The notes beneath the pieces were generated by a model. The model saw nothing but the letters and a program-made list of their open reading frames with translations, did no database searches and was not told the origin of the DNA. A program made the translations under genes and the position numbers. Shown piece by piece: positions 1-8,200 of a DNA stretch of 13,678 nt. This DNA comes from JBGAPI01 sp044221335 (GTDB taxonomy: Bacteria; Pseudomonadota; Gammaproteobacteria; Xanthomonadales; Ahniellaceae): contig JBGAPI010000074.1 of NCBI GenBank assembly GCA_044221335.1, forward strand, positions 1 to 13,678, read 5' to 3'. Numbering within the stretch: the first letter of the stretch is position 1; each line of letters opens with the position of its first letter.

Positions 1-6
1 CAGGTA

Positions 7-76
7 CGTCCACTAGCTTCCACGTCTCACGACGTTTTGTTAATCCGTGCGGCAGGTTCCAACCCGGCTCCGCCTT
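7..76 (+). pseudogene. possible decayed tRNA-Asn(GUU) relic
   Basis: Parts of a tRNA-Asn can be seen in order and at nearly normal spacing: TAGCT of a D arm (14-18), GACG and then TGTTAATCCGT (31-34, 38-48), which matches the GUU anticodon loop and 3' anticodon stem of bacterial tRNA-Asn, and a T-arm-like GCAGG/TTCCAAC/CCGGC (52-68). It is not a working tRNA. Only three of five anticodon-stem pairs form, T-loop position 57 is C instead of a purine, the variable loop is two bases short, the acceptor halves do not pair and no CCA follows. It may be the remnant of an integration site, or chance similarity in a short stretch. Confidence 0.25.
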
Positions 77-376
77 GGGTTCCAACTCGACGACCCCAGC
101 GCACCGAGCAATGCAGTATCTCCAACCGGCGTCTCAGCGCCTGAGACCGCTCACATACGATCGCGATGCCGTTGCAGCGTCGTCGTCACGATCGTGGATC
201 CACGCACGCGAACGAAGCAGGTGGCGCATGGCGCATACGATTTCGAATCGCTCGTACGTTCCCGGTGTCGATCGCTCGGGTGAGGCGGGCCGTTCGATGG
301 ATGATCACTGCTCAACCTCCGTTCGCCGGCGGCCATGCGATATTCGGTTCGGAATTCGTCCGAGAGTAGTGTTGCC
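77..376. other. non-coding or unassigned stretch
   Basis: No convincing gene is seen here. The short open frames on both strands have no family-like sequence, overlap one another and lack ribosome binding sites. Small symmetrical sites are present, a 12-bp palindrome CGTGGATCCACG (193-204) and CGATT-TCG-AATCG (238-250), but nothing around them indicates a function. Base composition is less GC-rich than the region to the right. The promoter of the gene at 377 presumably lies here, but I cannot point to a clear -35/-10 pair. Confidence 0.4.
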
Positions 377-787
377 ATGTGCCGAGTCTTCGTTCTGATC
401 ATGCTGCTTCTATGTCCTCGAATCGCGTCATGCGAAGAGGACCTGATGCAGCAGTACTTCGAAATGAAGCCGGAAGAGCGAGACCGACTGCGAAGCGCTG
501 CCGTTCATGGCGATCTCGGCGCGACGCTTCACCTGAGATCGATCCACGACCTTGATCCGGTGCCGGGCGACGATTGGTCGTTCTGGCTTCGACTCGCGGC
601 CGAGCAGGGACACTGTCCCTCCATCGTCCAGCTCTCGAAGCAATTCCATTGGGGCGGCAAGGGTCGCGATGCGGTGACCTGGGCGAAGCGCGCGGTGAAT
701 GCGCATTGCGACGCGGATCTGAAGGTGAGCCCCGACGTTCTCGAATGGAGCCGGAAAGAGTCGCCCGAAACTGAAGGGAAGCGGTGA
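377..787 (+). CDS. small probable lipoprotein with Sel1/TPR-like repeat
   Basis: This is a hypothetical 136-residue exported protein. Residues 1-19 form a short signal sequence (MCRVFVLIMLLLCPRIASC) ending in IASC, which fits a lipobox with Cys19 as the lipidated residue. The following residue is Glu, which would favour the outer membrane. The mature part is helical and hydrophilic: RDRLRSAAVHGDLGATLHL (about 36-53) and LRLAAEQGHCPSIVQLSKQF followed by RDAVTWAKRAV (about 71-107) recall the A/G-rich helix pairs of Sel1-like repeats. An upstream in-frame start at 335 would bury the signal sequence 14 residues in, so ATG 377 is preferred. GAGAG lies about ten bases before it. A partner-binding or envelope role is only inferred from the fold type. 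Codon use looks less GC-biased than in the genes to the right, consistent with acquisition. Confidence 0.6.
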   Translation: MCRVFVLIMLLLCPRIASCEEDLMQQYFEMKPEERDRLRSAAVHGDLGATLHLRSIHDLDPVPGDDWSFWLRLAAEQGHCPSIVQLSKQFHWGGKGRDAVTWAKRAVNAHCDADLKVSPDVLEWSRKESPETEGKR

Positions 788-891
788 CAAGATTCCGCCG
801 AACCGTCTTCAGTTCATCACTGGTCCAGAAAAGCCCTCAGGTCATGGGGCACAATGGTTTCAACGAGACCGAAGCCACGCCACCAGGCCGC

Positions 892-905
892 GGCACGAGA
901 GTGCC
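892..905 (+). other. small hairpin ahead of the zinc-ribbon gene
   Basis: GGCAC-GAGA-GTGCC forms a 5-bp stem with a four-base loop of the GNRA type (GAGA), 12 bases upstream of the ATG at 918. It would sit in the leader of that gene, which otherwise has no recognisable ribosome binding site. The stem is short, so a regulatory role is speculative. Confidence 0.2.
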
Positions 906-917
906 CTGGACCAGCCG

Positions 918-1235
918 ATGAACAGGTTCGAATGTCCGCAGTGCGGGAAGCCGGCGATGAGTTTCGGCGCGTTTCTCTCTTCGGGCGGCTACCGGAATCG
1001 ATTCGACTGCGTGCACTGCCGGGCGCGGCTGCGGTTTCAGCGGTGGCTGATGGTCGCGCAGGTCGTCGTCGGCTCGTTCGCGTTTCCCTTTGGCGGCGTC
1101 GCGGCCCTCTTTCTCGTGAGGGATTTCAGCTCGCTGGTGACGGCCTTCCTGGTCTTCCTGTCCGGCGCCTTTCTCGCCAGCGTCCTGGTCCCGGTGCTCG
1201 CAGCGCCGTTGGCGCGACTGCGGGTCGTCGACTAG
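918..1235 (+). CDS. zinc-ribbon protein with two membrane helices
   Basis: This is a 105-residue protein of unknown function. It starts with a zinc-ribbon-like module: CPQC (Cys6, Cys9) and CVHC (Cys31, Cys34), two CxxC knuckles 21 residues apart that could bind one zinc. Next come a basic stretch RARLRFQRW (35-43) and two hydrophobic helices (about 44-66 and 71-97). The N-terminal ribbon would probably face the cytoplasm, since the arginines just before the first helix follow the positive-inside rule. Similar small ribbon-plus-two-helix proteins are common in Proteobacteria and mostly uncharacterised. No Shine-Dalgarno sequence is seen before ATG 918. The start is chosen because it places the first CxxC at the usual distance from the N-terminus. 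The gene is convergent with the ferredoxin reductase gene, 48 bases away, with no obvious terminator between them. Confidence 0.65.
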   Translation: MNRFECPQCGKPAMSFGAFLSSGGYRNRFDCVHCRARLRFQRWLMVAQVVVGSFAFPFGGVAALFLVRDFSSLVTAFLVFLSGAFLASVLVPVLAAPLARLRVVD

Positions 1236-1283
1236 CGATCGGCGGATGCCGCATGCTCCGGAATGGGGGCGCCGGCGTCGACC

Positions 1284-2054
1284 TCATTTCTCCACGAACG
1301 CCCGCTCGATCACGTACTCGCCGCGCCCATGGCTGCCGCCCTCGTGAAAGCCGCGTTCCTTCAGCAGGTGGACGAGGTCTTTCAGCATCGACGGGCTGCC
1401 GCAGATCATCGCGCGGTCGGTAGTCGGGTCGAGCGGGGCGAGTCCGGTGTCCTCGAACACCTTCCCGGATTCGAGCAGTTCGGTGAGGCGGCCCTCGTTG
1501 TCGAAGGGTTCGCGGGTCACCGTCGGGTAGTAGACGAGCTTTTCGCGGATGAGGTCGCCGATGTGCTCGTGGTCCGGCAGCTGCTCGGTGATGTGGTGGT
1601 AGTAGCCGAGCTCGCTGACCATGCGCACGCCGTGCATCAGCACGATGCGGTCGAACTGCTCGTAGTACTCGGGGTCGCGGATCACGCTCATGAACGGCGC
1701 GAGGCCGGTGCCGGTGGCGAGCAGGAACAGGCGCTTGCCGGGCGTGAGGTGATCGAGGACCAGCGAGCCGACCGGCTTGCGCGACACCAGCAGGTGATCG
1801 CCGACGGCGAGGTGCTGCAGCCGCGAGGTCAGCGCGCCGTCGGGCACCTTGATCGAATAGAACTCGAGATGATCGTCGTAGTGCGCGCTCGCCATCGAGT
1901 AGGCGCGCAGCAGGGGCTTGCCGTCGACCTCGAGGCCGATCATCACGAACTGCCCGGAGCGGAAGCGCATGCCGGGATCGCGGGTCGTGGTGAAGCTGAA
2001 CAGCGTGTCGTTCCAGTGATGAACACCGGTCACGGTTTCGTGGGCGATTTGCAT
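1284..2054 (-). CDS. fpr: ferredoxin/flavodoxin-NADP+ reductase
   Basis: This cytoplasmic FAD enzyme moves electrons between NADPH and ferredoxin or flavodoxin. The 256 residues match the compact bacterial Fpr type. The FAD-binding barrel carries RAYSMAS (50-56, the RxYS motif that holds the flavin). The NADP-binding half has LATGTGLAPF (112-121) and ICGSPSML (217-224). The C-terminus ends in AFVEK, as in the Azotobacter/Pseudomonas-like subclass, rather than the terminal aromatic residue of the E. coli subclass. It lies 56 bases downstream of the molybdopterin oxidoreductase on the same strand, so the two are probably co-transcribed and Fpr may supply or drain that enzyme's electrons. GAGGG lies 11-12 bases before the start, slightly far for a ribosome binding site. 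No truncation is seen. Confidence 0.93.
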   Translation of the reverse strand: MQIAHETVTGVHHWNDTLFSFTTTRDPGMRFRSGQFVMIGLEVDGKPLLRAYSMASAHYDDHLEFYSIKVPDGALTSRLQHLAVGDHLLVSRKPVGSLVLDHLTPGKRLFLLATGTGLAPFMSVIRDPEYYEQFDRIVLMHGVRMVSELGYYHHITEQLPDHEHIGDLIREKLVYYPTVTREPFDNEGRLTELLESGKVFEDTGLAPLDPTTDRAMICGSPSMLKDLVHLLKERGFHEGGSHGRGEYVIERAFVEK

Positions 2055-2110
2055 CGAAGGATTATCCCTCGGAAGTTTCGAGTGCCGGTTCTAGCGATCG
2101 GTCATGAGCG

Positions 2111-4405
2111 TCAGGCCGTCGCGCGGAGCGCAACCGCCGGAAATATCCGGGCCGGCACGTACTTGTGATACGGCGTGCGCGTCAGCGGATCGCAGTGCGC
2201 CGCGCTGGTGAGTCGATTGAGTTCGGGACCGACCGGTGCGCCGCCGCGGTAGCGCGTGCCGTAGCCGTGGGGCAGGGTGGCGACGCCGCGGCGCACGCTG
2301 TCGTCGAGTTCGACCACGACCTCGATCGCGCCACGCTCGGACTCCACCGTCGCGCGGTCGCCGTCGCCGAGTCCGAGCGCCGCCGCGTCGTCCGGATGCA
2401 GCCGCAGCGCGCCGTGCGGGTCGACCTTGCGCCAGGCCGGGTCGCGGTAGATCTGGTTGGCGTTGTAGCTGCGGCGCTCGCCTGCCATCAGGATGAACGG
2501 CCAGTCTTCCGACGACGGCGTTTCGCGCGCCAGCGCATCGAGCTCGGCAAGCATCTCCGGCACGGCGAGCCGGATCCGACGATCGGGCGTCTTGATCAGC
2601 GACCAGACGTCCTCGATCCGATGGCGACTGATCAGCGTGCCCGACGGAGAGTCGACGATCGCGCGGAACAGCGCCACGCCGAGCGTGTAGCGATTGCCGT
2701 GATGGCCGGCGCGACGCACGGCCTCCGAATGCGCAGCGGCATAGCCCAGCGCCAGCGCCAGCAGCGGCGCTGCGGCGGCGAGGCCGGGGGGCAGGGCCGC
2801 GCCGAGGCTGCGATAGACGATCGATGCTGCAAAGGGCTTCCAGCGCGGATTGAGCGCCAGCGTCGTGCCGAGCGCCGCGATGAAGCCGGCGTGCGCAGTC
2901 GCCGTGGGTTCCGAGCGGGCAATCGCGGTCAGCACCGGGAAGCGCTCGGGGATCGCGCCAAGCTTCACCAGCAGCCGCGTGTAGATCTCGGGTTCCGGCA
3001 GCGCCTCGCCGGGCGGCTCGAACAGCGGCCGGCGCAGATGGAAGAAGTTGTCCGGGAACTCGAGGTTGAAGCCGGTCGCCTCGCACTTCTCGAACTGCGA
3101 GGCCGCCGGCAGCACGTAGTGCGCTCGCCGCGCCGTCTCGGTCATCGCGACGTCGACCACCACCAGTAGTTCCAGCGCGTCGAACGCCTTTTCGTAGGCC
3201 GGCGTGTCCGGCCAGGTCAGCAGCGGATTGCAACTGTCGACCACTAGCGCGCGCAGCCGCTTTTCGCCCGCGAGCAGGATCTCGTCGGGCAGGATCGCCG
3301 GCGGATACAGGCCGGCGATCGGATGCATGCGGTGGTGCGCGGTGAGCTTCAGCGAACGGCCTGTGCGCGACTCGCGCTCGTCGGTGTGGCCGAGCAGCGG
3401 CATCAGGAAGCTGTGCAGGTTGTTGCCGCCCTGCTTCCCGAAGTGGCCGCAGACGAGGTACAGCAGCTTTTCCAGGTAACCGTTCAGCGTGCTGTGCAGG
3501 GTGTGCTGGATGCCGAGGTCGATCCGCACGCAGGCGGTCTTCGCCGTGGCGAAGCGGTGGGCGACGCGCTCGATCTCGGCCAGCGGCACGTCGGCACGGG
3601 CGGCGTAGTCCGCGATCGGCACGGCTTTCAATGCTGCCTCGACCGCATCGTAGCCGTCACAGTGCGCGGCGAGGAAGTCGCGGTCGATGAGCTCATCGCG
3701 GACGATGACCGCAAGCAGCGCCGCCAGCAGGAAGGCATCGGTGCCGGGGCGCAACTGCAGGTGGACGTCGGCCTGCTTCGCGGTCTCGGTGCGCCGCGGA
3801 TCGATCACCACCATCGTGCGCTGCGGATCCTTCTTGAGGTCGCGCAGCACGTCGCGGGCGTTCGGGATGCCGTGCGACTGGAACGGATTGCAGCCGATGA
3901 ACAGCACCACCTCGGCGTGCTCGACGTCCTCGGTGGTGTGGCAGGTCTGGCGCCCGAACATCCGTCCGTTCAGCCAGAAGTCGCCGGTCTTCTCCTGTGC
4001 CAGCGAGCTGTAGACGTAGCGGCTGCCCATGGCGGCCAACAGCTGCCGGCTGCCGTAGGCGCCGCCAAGGTGATTGCCCTGGCCGCCGCCGCCGACGAAG
4101 GCGAAAGAGTCGCCGCCGTGCGCGGCGCGGATTGCGCGGAGCCGGTCCGCGATCTCGCCGAGCGCCGTGTCCCAGCTCACCGGCAGGTAGCTTCCGTCGG
4201 GCTGGCGCTTCAGGGGATGGGTCAGGCGGTCGGCGTGGTCCTGGTAGTGCGCGAGGCGCGCGGCCTTCTGGCAGAGATAGCCCTTCGACACCGGATGCGC
4301 GTCGTCGCCGCGGATCCGGACGAAGCGGCCGTCCGCGATCTCGGCGGTCAGGCCGCAGTTGCGCGAGCACAGGATGCAGGCGGTCGGATGGCTGCTGGCC
4401 GACAT
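2111..4405 (-). CDS. molybdopterin (bis-MGD) oxidoreductase, formate dehydrogenase-like, substrate unknown
   Basis: This is a large cytoplasmic molybdoenzyme of the DMSO-reductase superfamily, 764 residues with no signal peptide. The N-terminus binds a [4Fe-4S] cluster (Cys10, Cys13, Cys17, Cys45), followed by CQK as in formate dehydrogenases. GGGGQGNH (105-112), FIGCNPFQSH (169-178) and IDPRRTETA (201-209) are cofactor-binding signatures. The C-terminal dinucleotide-binding barrel runs from about 635, with ILMAGERRSYNAN (638-650) and TLPHGYGTRY near 710-720. The loop where formate dehydrogenases hold Sec/Cys reads LAQEKT (135-140), so the molybdenum ligand is unclear and the substrate should not be assumed to be formate. 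ATG 4405 is preferred over the in-frame ATG 4423 because GAGGG lies six bases before it, while 4423 has no ribosome binding site. The fpr gene follows and a tetR-family gene is divergent. Confidence 0.85.
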   Translation of the reverse strand: MSASSHPTACILCSRNCGLTAEIADGRFVRIRGDDAHPVSKGYLCQKAARLAHYQDHADRLTHPLKRQPDGSYLPVSWDTALGEIADRLRAIRAAHGGDSFAFVGGGGQGNHLGGAYGSRQLLAAMGSRYVYSSLAQEKTGDFWLNGRMFGRQTCHTTEDVEHAEVVLFIGCNPFQSHGIPNARDVLRDLKKDPQRTMVVIDPRRTETAKQADVHLQLRPGTDAFLLAALLAVIVRDELIDRDFLAAHCDGYDAVEAALKAVPIADYAARADVPLAEIERVAHRFATAKTACVRIDLGIQHTLHSTLNGYLEKLLYLVCGHFGKQGGNNLHSFLMPLLGHTDERESRTGRSLKLTAHHRMHPIAGLYPPAILPDEILLAGEKRLRALVVDSCNPLLTWPDTPAYEKAFDALELLVVVDVAMTETARRAHYVLPAASQFEKCEATGFNLEFPDNFFHLRRPLFEPPGEALPEPEIYTRLLVKLGAIPERFPVLTAIARSEPTATAHAGFIAALGTTLALNPRWKPFAASIVYRSLGAALPPGLAAAAPLLALALGYAAAHSEAVRRAGHHGNRYTLGVALFRAIVDSPSGTLISRHRIEDVWSLIKTPDRRIRLAVPEMLAELDALARETPSSEDWPFILMAGERRSYNANQIYRDPAWRKVDPHGALRLHPDDAAALGLGDGDRATVESERGAIEVVVELDDSVRRGVATLPHGYGTRYRGGAPVGPELNRLTSAAHCDPLTRTPYHKYVPARIFPAVALRATA

Positions 4406-4429
4406 GGCGCGCCCTCGATTCATGGAATA

Positions 4430-4465
4430 ACGATCGTAAGCTAAATGATCGTCATGCTACGATCA
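4430..4465. promoter_or_regulatory. probable TetR-family operator between divergent genes
   Basis: The 97-base gap between the oxidoreductase start and the regulator start is locally AT-richer and carries clustered symmetrical sites. The palindrome ACGATCGT is at 4430-4437. ATGA-TCG-TCAT is at 4445-4455. A perfect inverted repeat TGATCGT/ACGATCA with a 6-base spacer spans 4446-4465, about the size expected of a TetR-dimer operator. TetR-family proteins commonly repress both their own gene and a divergent target from such a site. The sequence shows the repeats; assigning them to this regulator is inference from position. Confidence 0.6.
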
Positions 4466-4502
4466 AGTCGCGATCCGCCCGTCGGACGAATCGGACCGAC
4501 CC

Positions 4503-5081
4503 ATGCGCTACGCCACCGACCACAAGGCCACCACCCGTGCCCGCCTCATCGACCGCGCCGGCGCGCTGGCCAAGCAGCGCGGTTTCGCCGCTACCGGCGT
4601 CGATGCGCTGATGGCCTCGGCGGGCCTGACCGCCGGCGCCTTCTACGCGCACTTCGGCTCCAAGACCGAGCTGCTGGCCGCCCTGGTCGATGCGGAAATG
4701 GCGCGCTCGCTGGATCGCTTCGACCTCGACAGCCCGGAATCGCTGGCCGCTGGCATCGCGTCCTACCTGAGCCACGGCCATGTCGAGCACCCCGAGCGCG
4801 GCTGCATCCTGCCGGCGCTGACGGCGGAGATCGCCCGCTCCGACGACGCCACCCGGGCACAGTTCGAGCGGCACCTGGTCGAGCTCGAGCGGCGCCTGGC
4901 CGCGCCGGCCGGCGGCGATGCCGGCGCCTGGGCGCTGCTTGCCCAGGTCGTCGGGGGCGTGCTGCTGGCCCGGGCGGTTCAGACCCGCGAGACCCGCCAG
5001 CGGATCCTTGCCGGCATCCGTCATGCGGTGGTCGGCGCGCTGCAATCGCCTCCCGGGGCCGACGACGAGCCGGCCGTCTGA
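4503..5081 (+). CDS. TetR/AcrR-family transcriptional regulator
   Basis: This 192-residue DNA-binding repressor has the typical length. The N-terminal TetR domain begins RYATDHKATTRARLIDRAG. Its helix-turn-helix spans about 28-51 and includes GVDALMASAGLTAGAFYAHF, followed by GSKTELLAALVD. The rest (about 65-180) is the helical ligand-binding and dimer domain, with a single cysteine in RGCILPAL (Cys101), a position where related regulators often have Cys or Ala. The gene is divergent from the molybdopterin oxidoreductase and shares its 97-base promoter region, so the oxidoreductase-fpr pair is the most likely target. The ligand is unknown. The ribosome binding site is weak (GGA about nine bases before ATG). 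The start is set by the match of the N-terminus to the family. Confidence 0.9.
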   Translation: MRYATDHKATTRARLIDRAGALAKQRGFAATGVDALMASAGLTAGAFYAHFGSKTELLAALVDAEMARSLDRFDLDSPESLAAGIASYLSHGHVEHPERGCILPALTAEIARSDDATRAQFERHLVELERRLAAPAGGDAGAWALLAQVVGGVLLARAVQTRETRQRILAGIRHAVVGALQSPPGADDEPAV

Positions 5082-5090
5082 AACCTCCGA

Positions 5091-5116
5091 GGGTTCCGGC
5101 GCGCCACGCCGAACCC
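5091..5116 (+). terminator. hairpin after the tetR-family gene, possible terminator
   Basis: Ten bases after the stop codon, GGGTTCCGGCG (5091-5101) and CGCCGAACCC (5107-5116) form a ten-pair GC-rich stem with one bulged base and a 5-base loop. No run of T follows, so it is not a classical intrinsic terminator. It may instead protect the 3' end of the message or act with Rho. Confidence 0.4.
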
Positions 5117-5204
5117 GACGGATCCAAAGCAAAAGCTAACGCGGCCCGGGCTACCTTAGCTAAACTCCCGCCCCCTTTGGCCGTCCCGCCTCGCGGCTGA
5201 CGAC

Positions 5205-8200
5205 ATGTCCATGCTGGTTCTTTCCGGGCGCTCCGCCCTCTCGCCCTTTCGTCTCGAGCGGATCAATGCAGCCCTTTCCGGTTCGGCCGGGCCGGGCGTG
5301 CGTGCGGCGCATTGGGTCTATCTGATCGAAGCGAAGGCCTTGTCGAGCGACGATCGTCGACGCCTCGGCGAGATCCTGCAGGCCGATGGCGAGCTTCCGC
5401 CGTTGGGCGCCGACCAGCTTCTCGTGGTGCCGCGAATCGGTACCCAGTCCCCCTGGTCGACCAAGGCGACCGAAATCGTTTCCGGCAGCGGCATCGCCGT
5501 CGTCCGGGTCGAGCGTGGCCTGCGCTTTCACTTCGACGGCGGGCTGCCGGAGCTGACCGAGCCCGTGCGCCGCCGCCTGCGCGCGCTGTACGACCCGATG
5601 ACCCAGTCGCTGCTGACCGACCTCGCGGCGGCAGAGCGCCTGTTCGCGCATCCCGCCGCGGCGCCGATCGGCACCATCGCGCTGGCCGGCAATGGCGTGG
5701 CGGCGCTGACCCGGGCGAACTGCGAGCTCGGCCTCGCGCTGTCCGCCGACGAGATCGAATACCTCGCGAAGAGCTACGCCGACCTCGGCCGCGACCCGAC
5801 CGATGCCGAGCTGATGATGTTCGCGCAGGCGAACTCGGAGCACTGTCGCCACAAGGTCTTCAACGCCTCCTGGACGATAGACGGCCAGGTGGCCGAACGC
5901 TCGCTGTTCGGGATGATCAAGAACACCCACGCGACCACGCCGGCGCACACGCTGTCGGCCTACAAGGACAACGCGGCGGTGGTGGCCGGTTCGCGCGGTG
6001 CGCGTTTCGTGCCCGATCCCGCGAGCCGTGTCTTCGAGCGCCGCGAGGGCGAGGTCGCCTACGCGATCAAGGTCGAGACCCACAACCATCCGACCGGCAT
6101 CGCGCCGTTCCCGGGCGCCTCGACCGGCTCCGGCGGCGAGATCCGCGACGAGGGCGCGACCGGCCGTGGCGCGAAGCCGAAGGCTGGACTCACCGGATTT
6201 TCCGTGTCGCACCTGCGCATCCCCGGCCTCGCGCAGCCCTGGGAGGGCGCGCGTGAGCTGCCGCCGCGGATGGCGACGGCGTTCGAGATCATGCGCGACG
6301 GCCCACTCGGCGGCGCCGCGTTCAACAACGAGTTCGGCCGCCCGGCACTGCTCGGCTACTTCCGCAGCTTCGAGCTGCCGGAGGCCGCGGGACTCACCCG
6401 CGGCTACGACAAGCCGATCATGCTGGCTGGCGGCCTTGCCAACATCGATCCGTCGCATGTCGAGAAGCGGGTGATCCAGCCGGGCGATTGCGTGATCGTG
6501 CTCGGCGGCCCGGCGATGCTGATCGGCCTCGGCGGCGGCGCGGCCTCGTCGATGGCGGGGGGCGAAGTCAGCGAGGACCTCGACTTCGCCTCGGTGCAGC
6601 GCGACAACCCCGAGATGGAGCGTCGCTGCCAGGAAGTGATCGATCGCTGCTGGCAGCTGGGCGAGCGCAACCCGATCGTGTCGATCCACGACGTCGGTGC
6701 CGGTGGCCTGTCGAACGCGATTCCCGAACTGCTGAACGACTCCGAGGTCGGCGGCCGGATCGAGCTGCGCGAGATCCCCAATGCCGACCCCGGCATGAGC
6801 CCGAAGGAGATCTGGTGCAACGAGGCGCAGGAGCGCTACGTGCTCGCGATCGCGCCGGACCGGCTCACCGAGTTCCGCGCGCTGGCCGAGCGCGAACGTT
6901 GCCCGTTCGCCGTCGTCGGTCACGCCACCGCCGAGCGGCATCTTCACGTCGCCGATCGCCTGCTCGGAAATCCGGTCATCGACCTGCCGCTCGCCGTGCT
7001 GTTCGGCAAGCCGCCGAAGATGCAGCGCGACACCGCGCGCCGCGGCAGCGCGCTGGCGGCGCCGCTCGACCTCTCCGGCGTGACGCTCGGTTCCGCGCTT
7101 GCGCGCGTGCTCGCGCACCCGAGCGTCGCCAGCAAGTCCTTCCTCATCACCATCGGAGACCGCACCGTCGGAGGTCTCTGCTCGCGCGACCCGATGGTCG
7201 GTCCGTGGCAGACACCGGTCGCCGACTGCGCCGTCACGCTGCTCGACTACGAAGGCCACGCCGGCGAGGCGATGGCGGTCGGCGAGCGCACCCCGCTCGC
7301 GCTGCTGTCGGCCCCGGCGGCCGCGCGGATGGCGGTCGGCGAGGCGCTCACCAACCTCGCTTCGGCGCCGATCGACAGCCTCGAGGAGATCAAGCTGTCG
7401 GCCAACTGGATGGCGGCGGTCGCCCATCCCGGCGAGGACGCCGCGCTGTTCGACGCCGTGCGTGCGGTCGGCATGGAGCTGTGCCCGGCGCTCGGTCTGT
7501 CGATCCCGGTCGGCAAGGACTCGCTGTCGATGCAGGCCGGCTGGAAGGGCGCGGACGGCGACCAGCGGGTCGTCTCGCCGGTGTCGCTGATCGTGTCGGC
7601 CTTCGCGCGCGTCGCCGACGTGCGCGCGAGCCTGACGCCCGAAATTCGACTCGATGCCGGTGACACGGAGATCCTCCTGCTCGACCTCGGCGCCGGGAAG
7701 AACCGCCTCGGCGGCTCGATCCTCGCGCAGTGCCATGGCCAGCTCGGCGAACAGGCGCCCGATGTCGACGACGCCGCGACCTTGAAGGCGGCGTTCCTCG
7801 CGCTCCAGGAAGCCAACCGCGCGGGCCTGATCCTCGCGCTGCACGACCGCGCCGACGGCGGCGCGATCGCGGCGGCCGCGGAGATGGCCTTCGCCGCGCG
7901 CTGCGGTCTCGAGCTCGAGATTCCGGCGGGCGCCGATGCGCTCGCCGCGCTGTTCAGCGAGGAGCTCGGCTGGCTGCTGCAGGTACGCCGTGCCGACCGC
8001 GCCGCGCTCGACGCGCTGTTCGCGCGCCACGGCCTCGCGGCACTCGTGCAGCGCTTCGGAACGCCGCGGCGCGATCCGCGGATCGCGGTCAGCCAGGGCG
8101 GTGCCGTGCTCGGCGCCTGGTCGACCTACGACTTGCTGGAGATCTGGACCCGCGTGAGTCACGCGATCCAGCGCCAGCGCGACAACCCGGTCACCGCCGA

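Noticed and set aside
193..204. 12-bp palindrome CGTGGATCCACG
   Set aside because: It is an isolated site in an unassigned stretch with no neighbouring gene start or second copy. GATC-centred palindromes are frequent in this DNA.
47..402. Overlapping small open frames on both strands at the left edge
   Set aside because: None has family-like sequence, a ribosome binding site or a hydrophobic pattern, and they contradict one another.
3941..3943. Cys155 (QTCHTT) as the molybdenum ligand of the oxidoreductase
   Set aside because: It resembles the formate dehydrogenase Cys/Sec-His pair, but it lies only about 15 residues before the FIGCNP anchor, against about 34 in formate dehydrogenase H. It would fit only with a large deletion.
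1263..4444. Long plus-strand open frames opposite fpr and the oxidoreductase (1263-2168, 2165-3169, 3323-4444)
   Set aside because: They are antisense shadows of two clearly recognised genes, have Arg/His/Ala/Val-rich composition and no ribosome binding sites.
5127..5142. PurR-box-like sequence upstream of purL
   Set aside because: By eye about 8 of 11 defined positions of the enterobacterial PurR box match, but the symmetrical CG-TT centre and end are broken, and it is uncertain whether this lineage has PurR.
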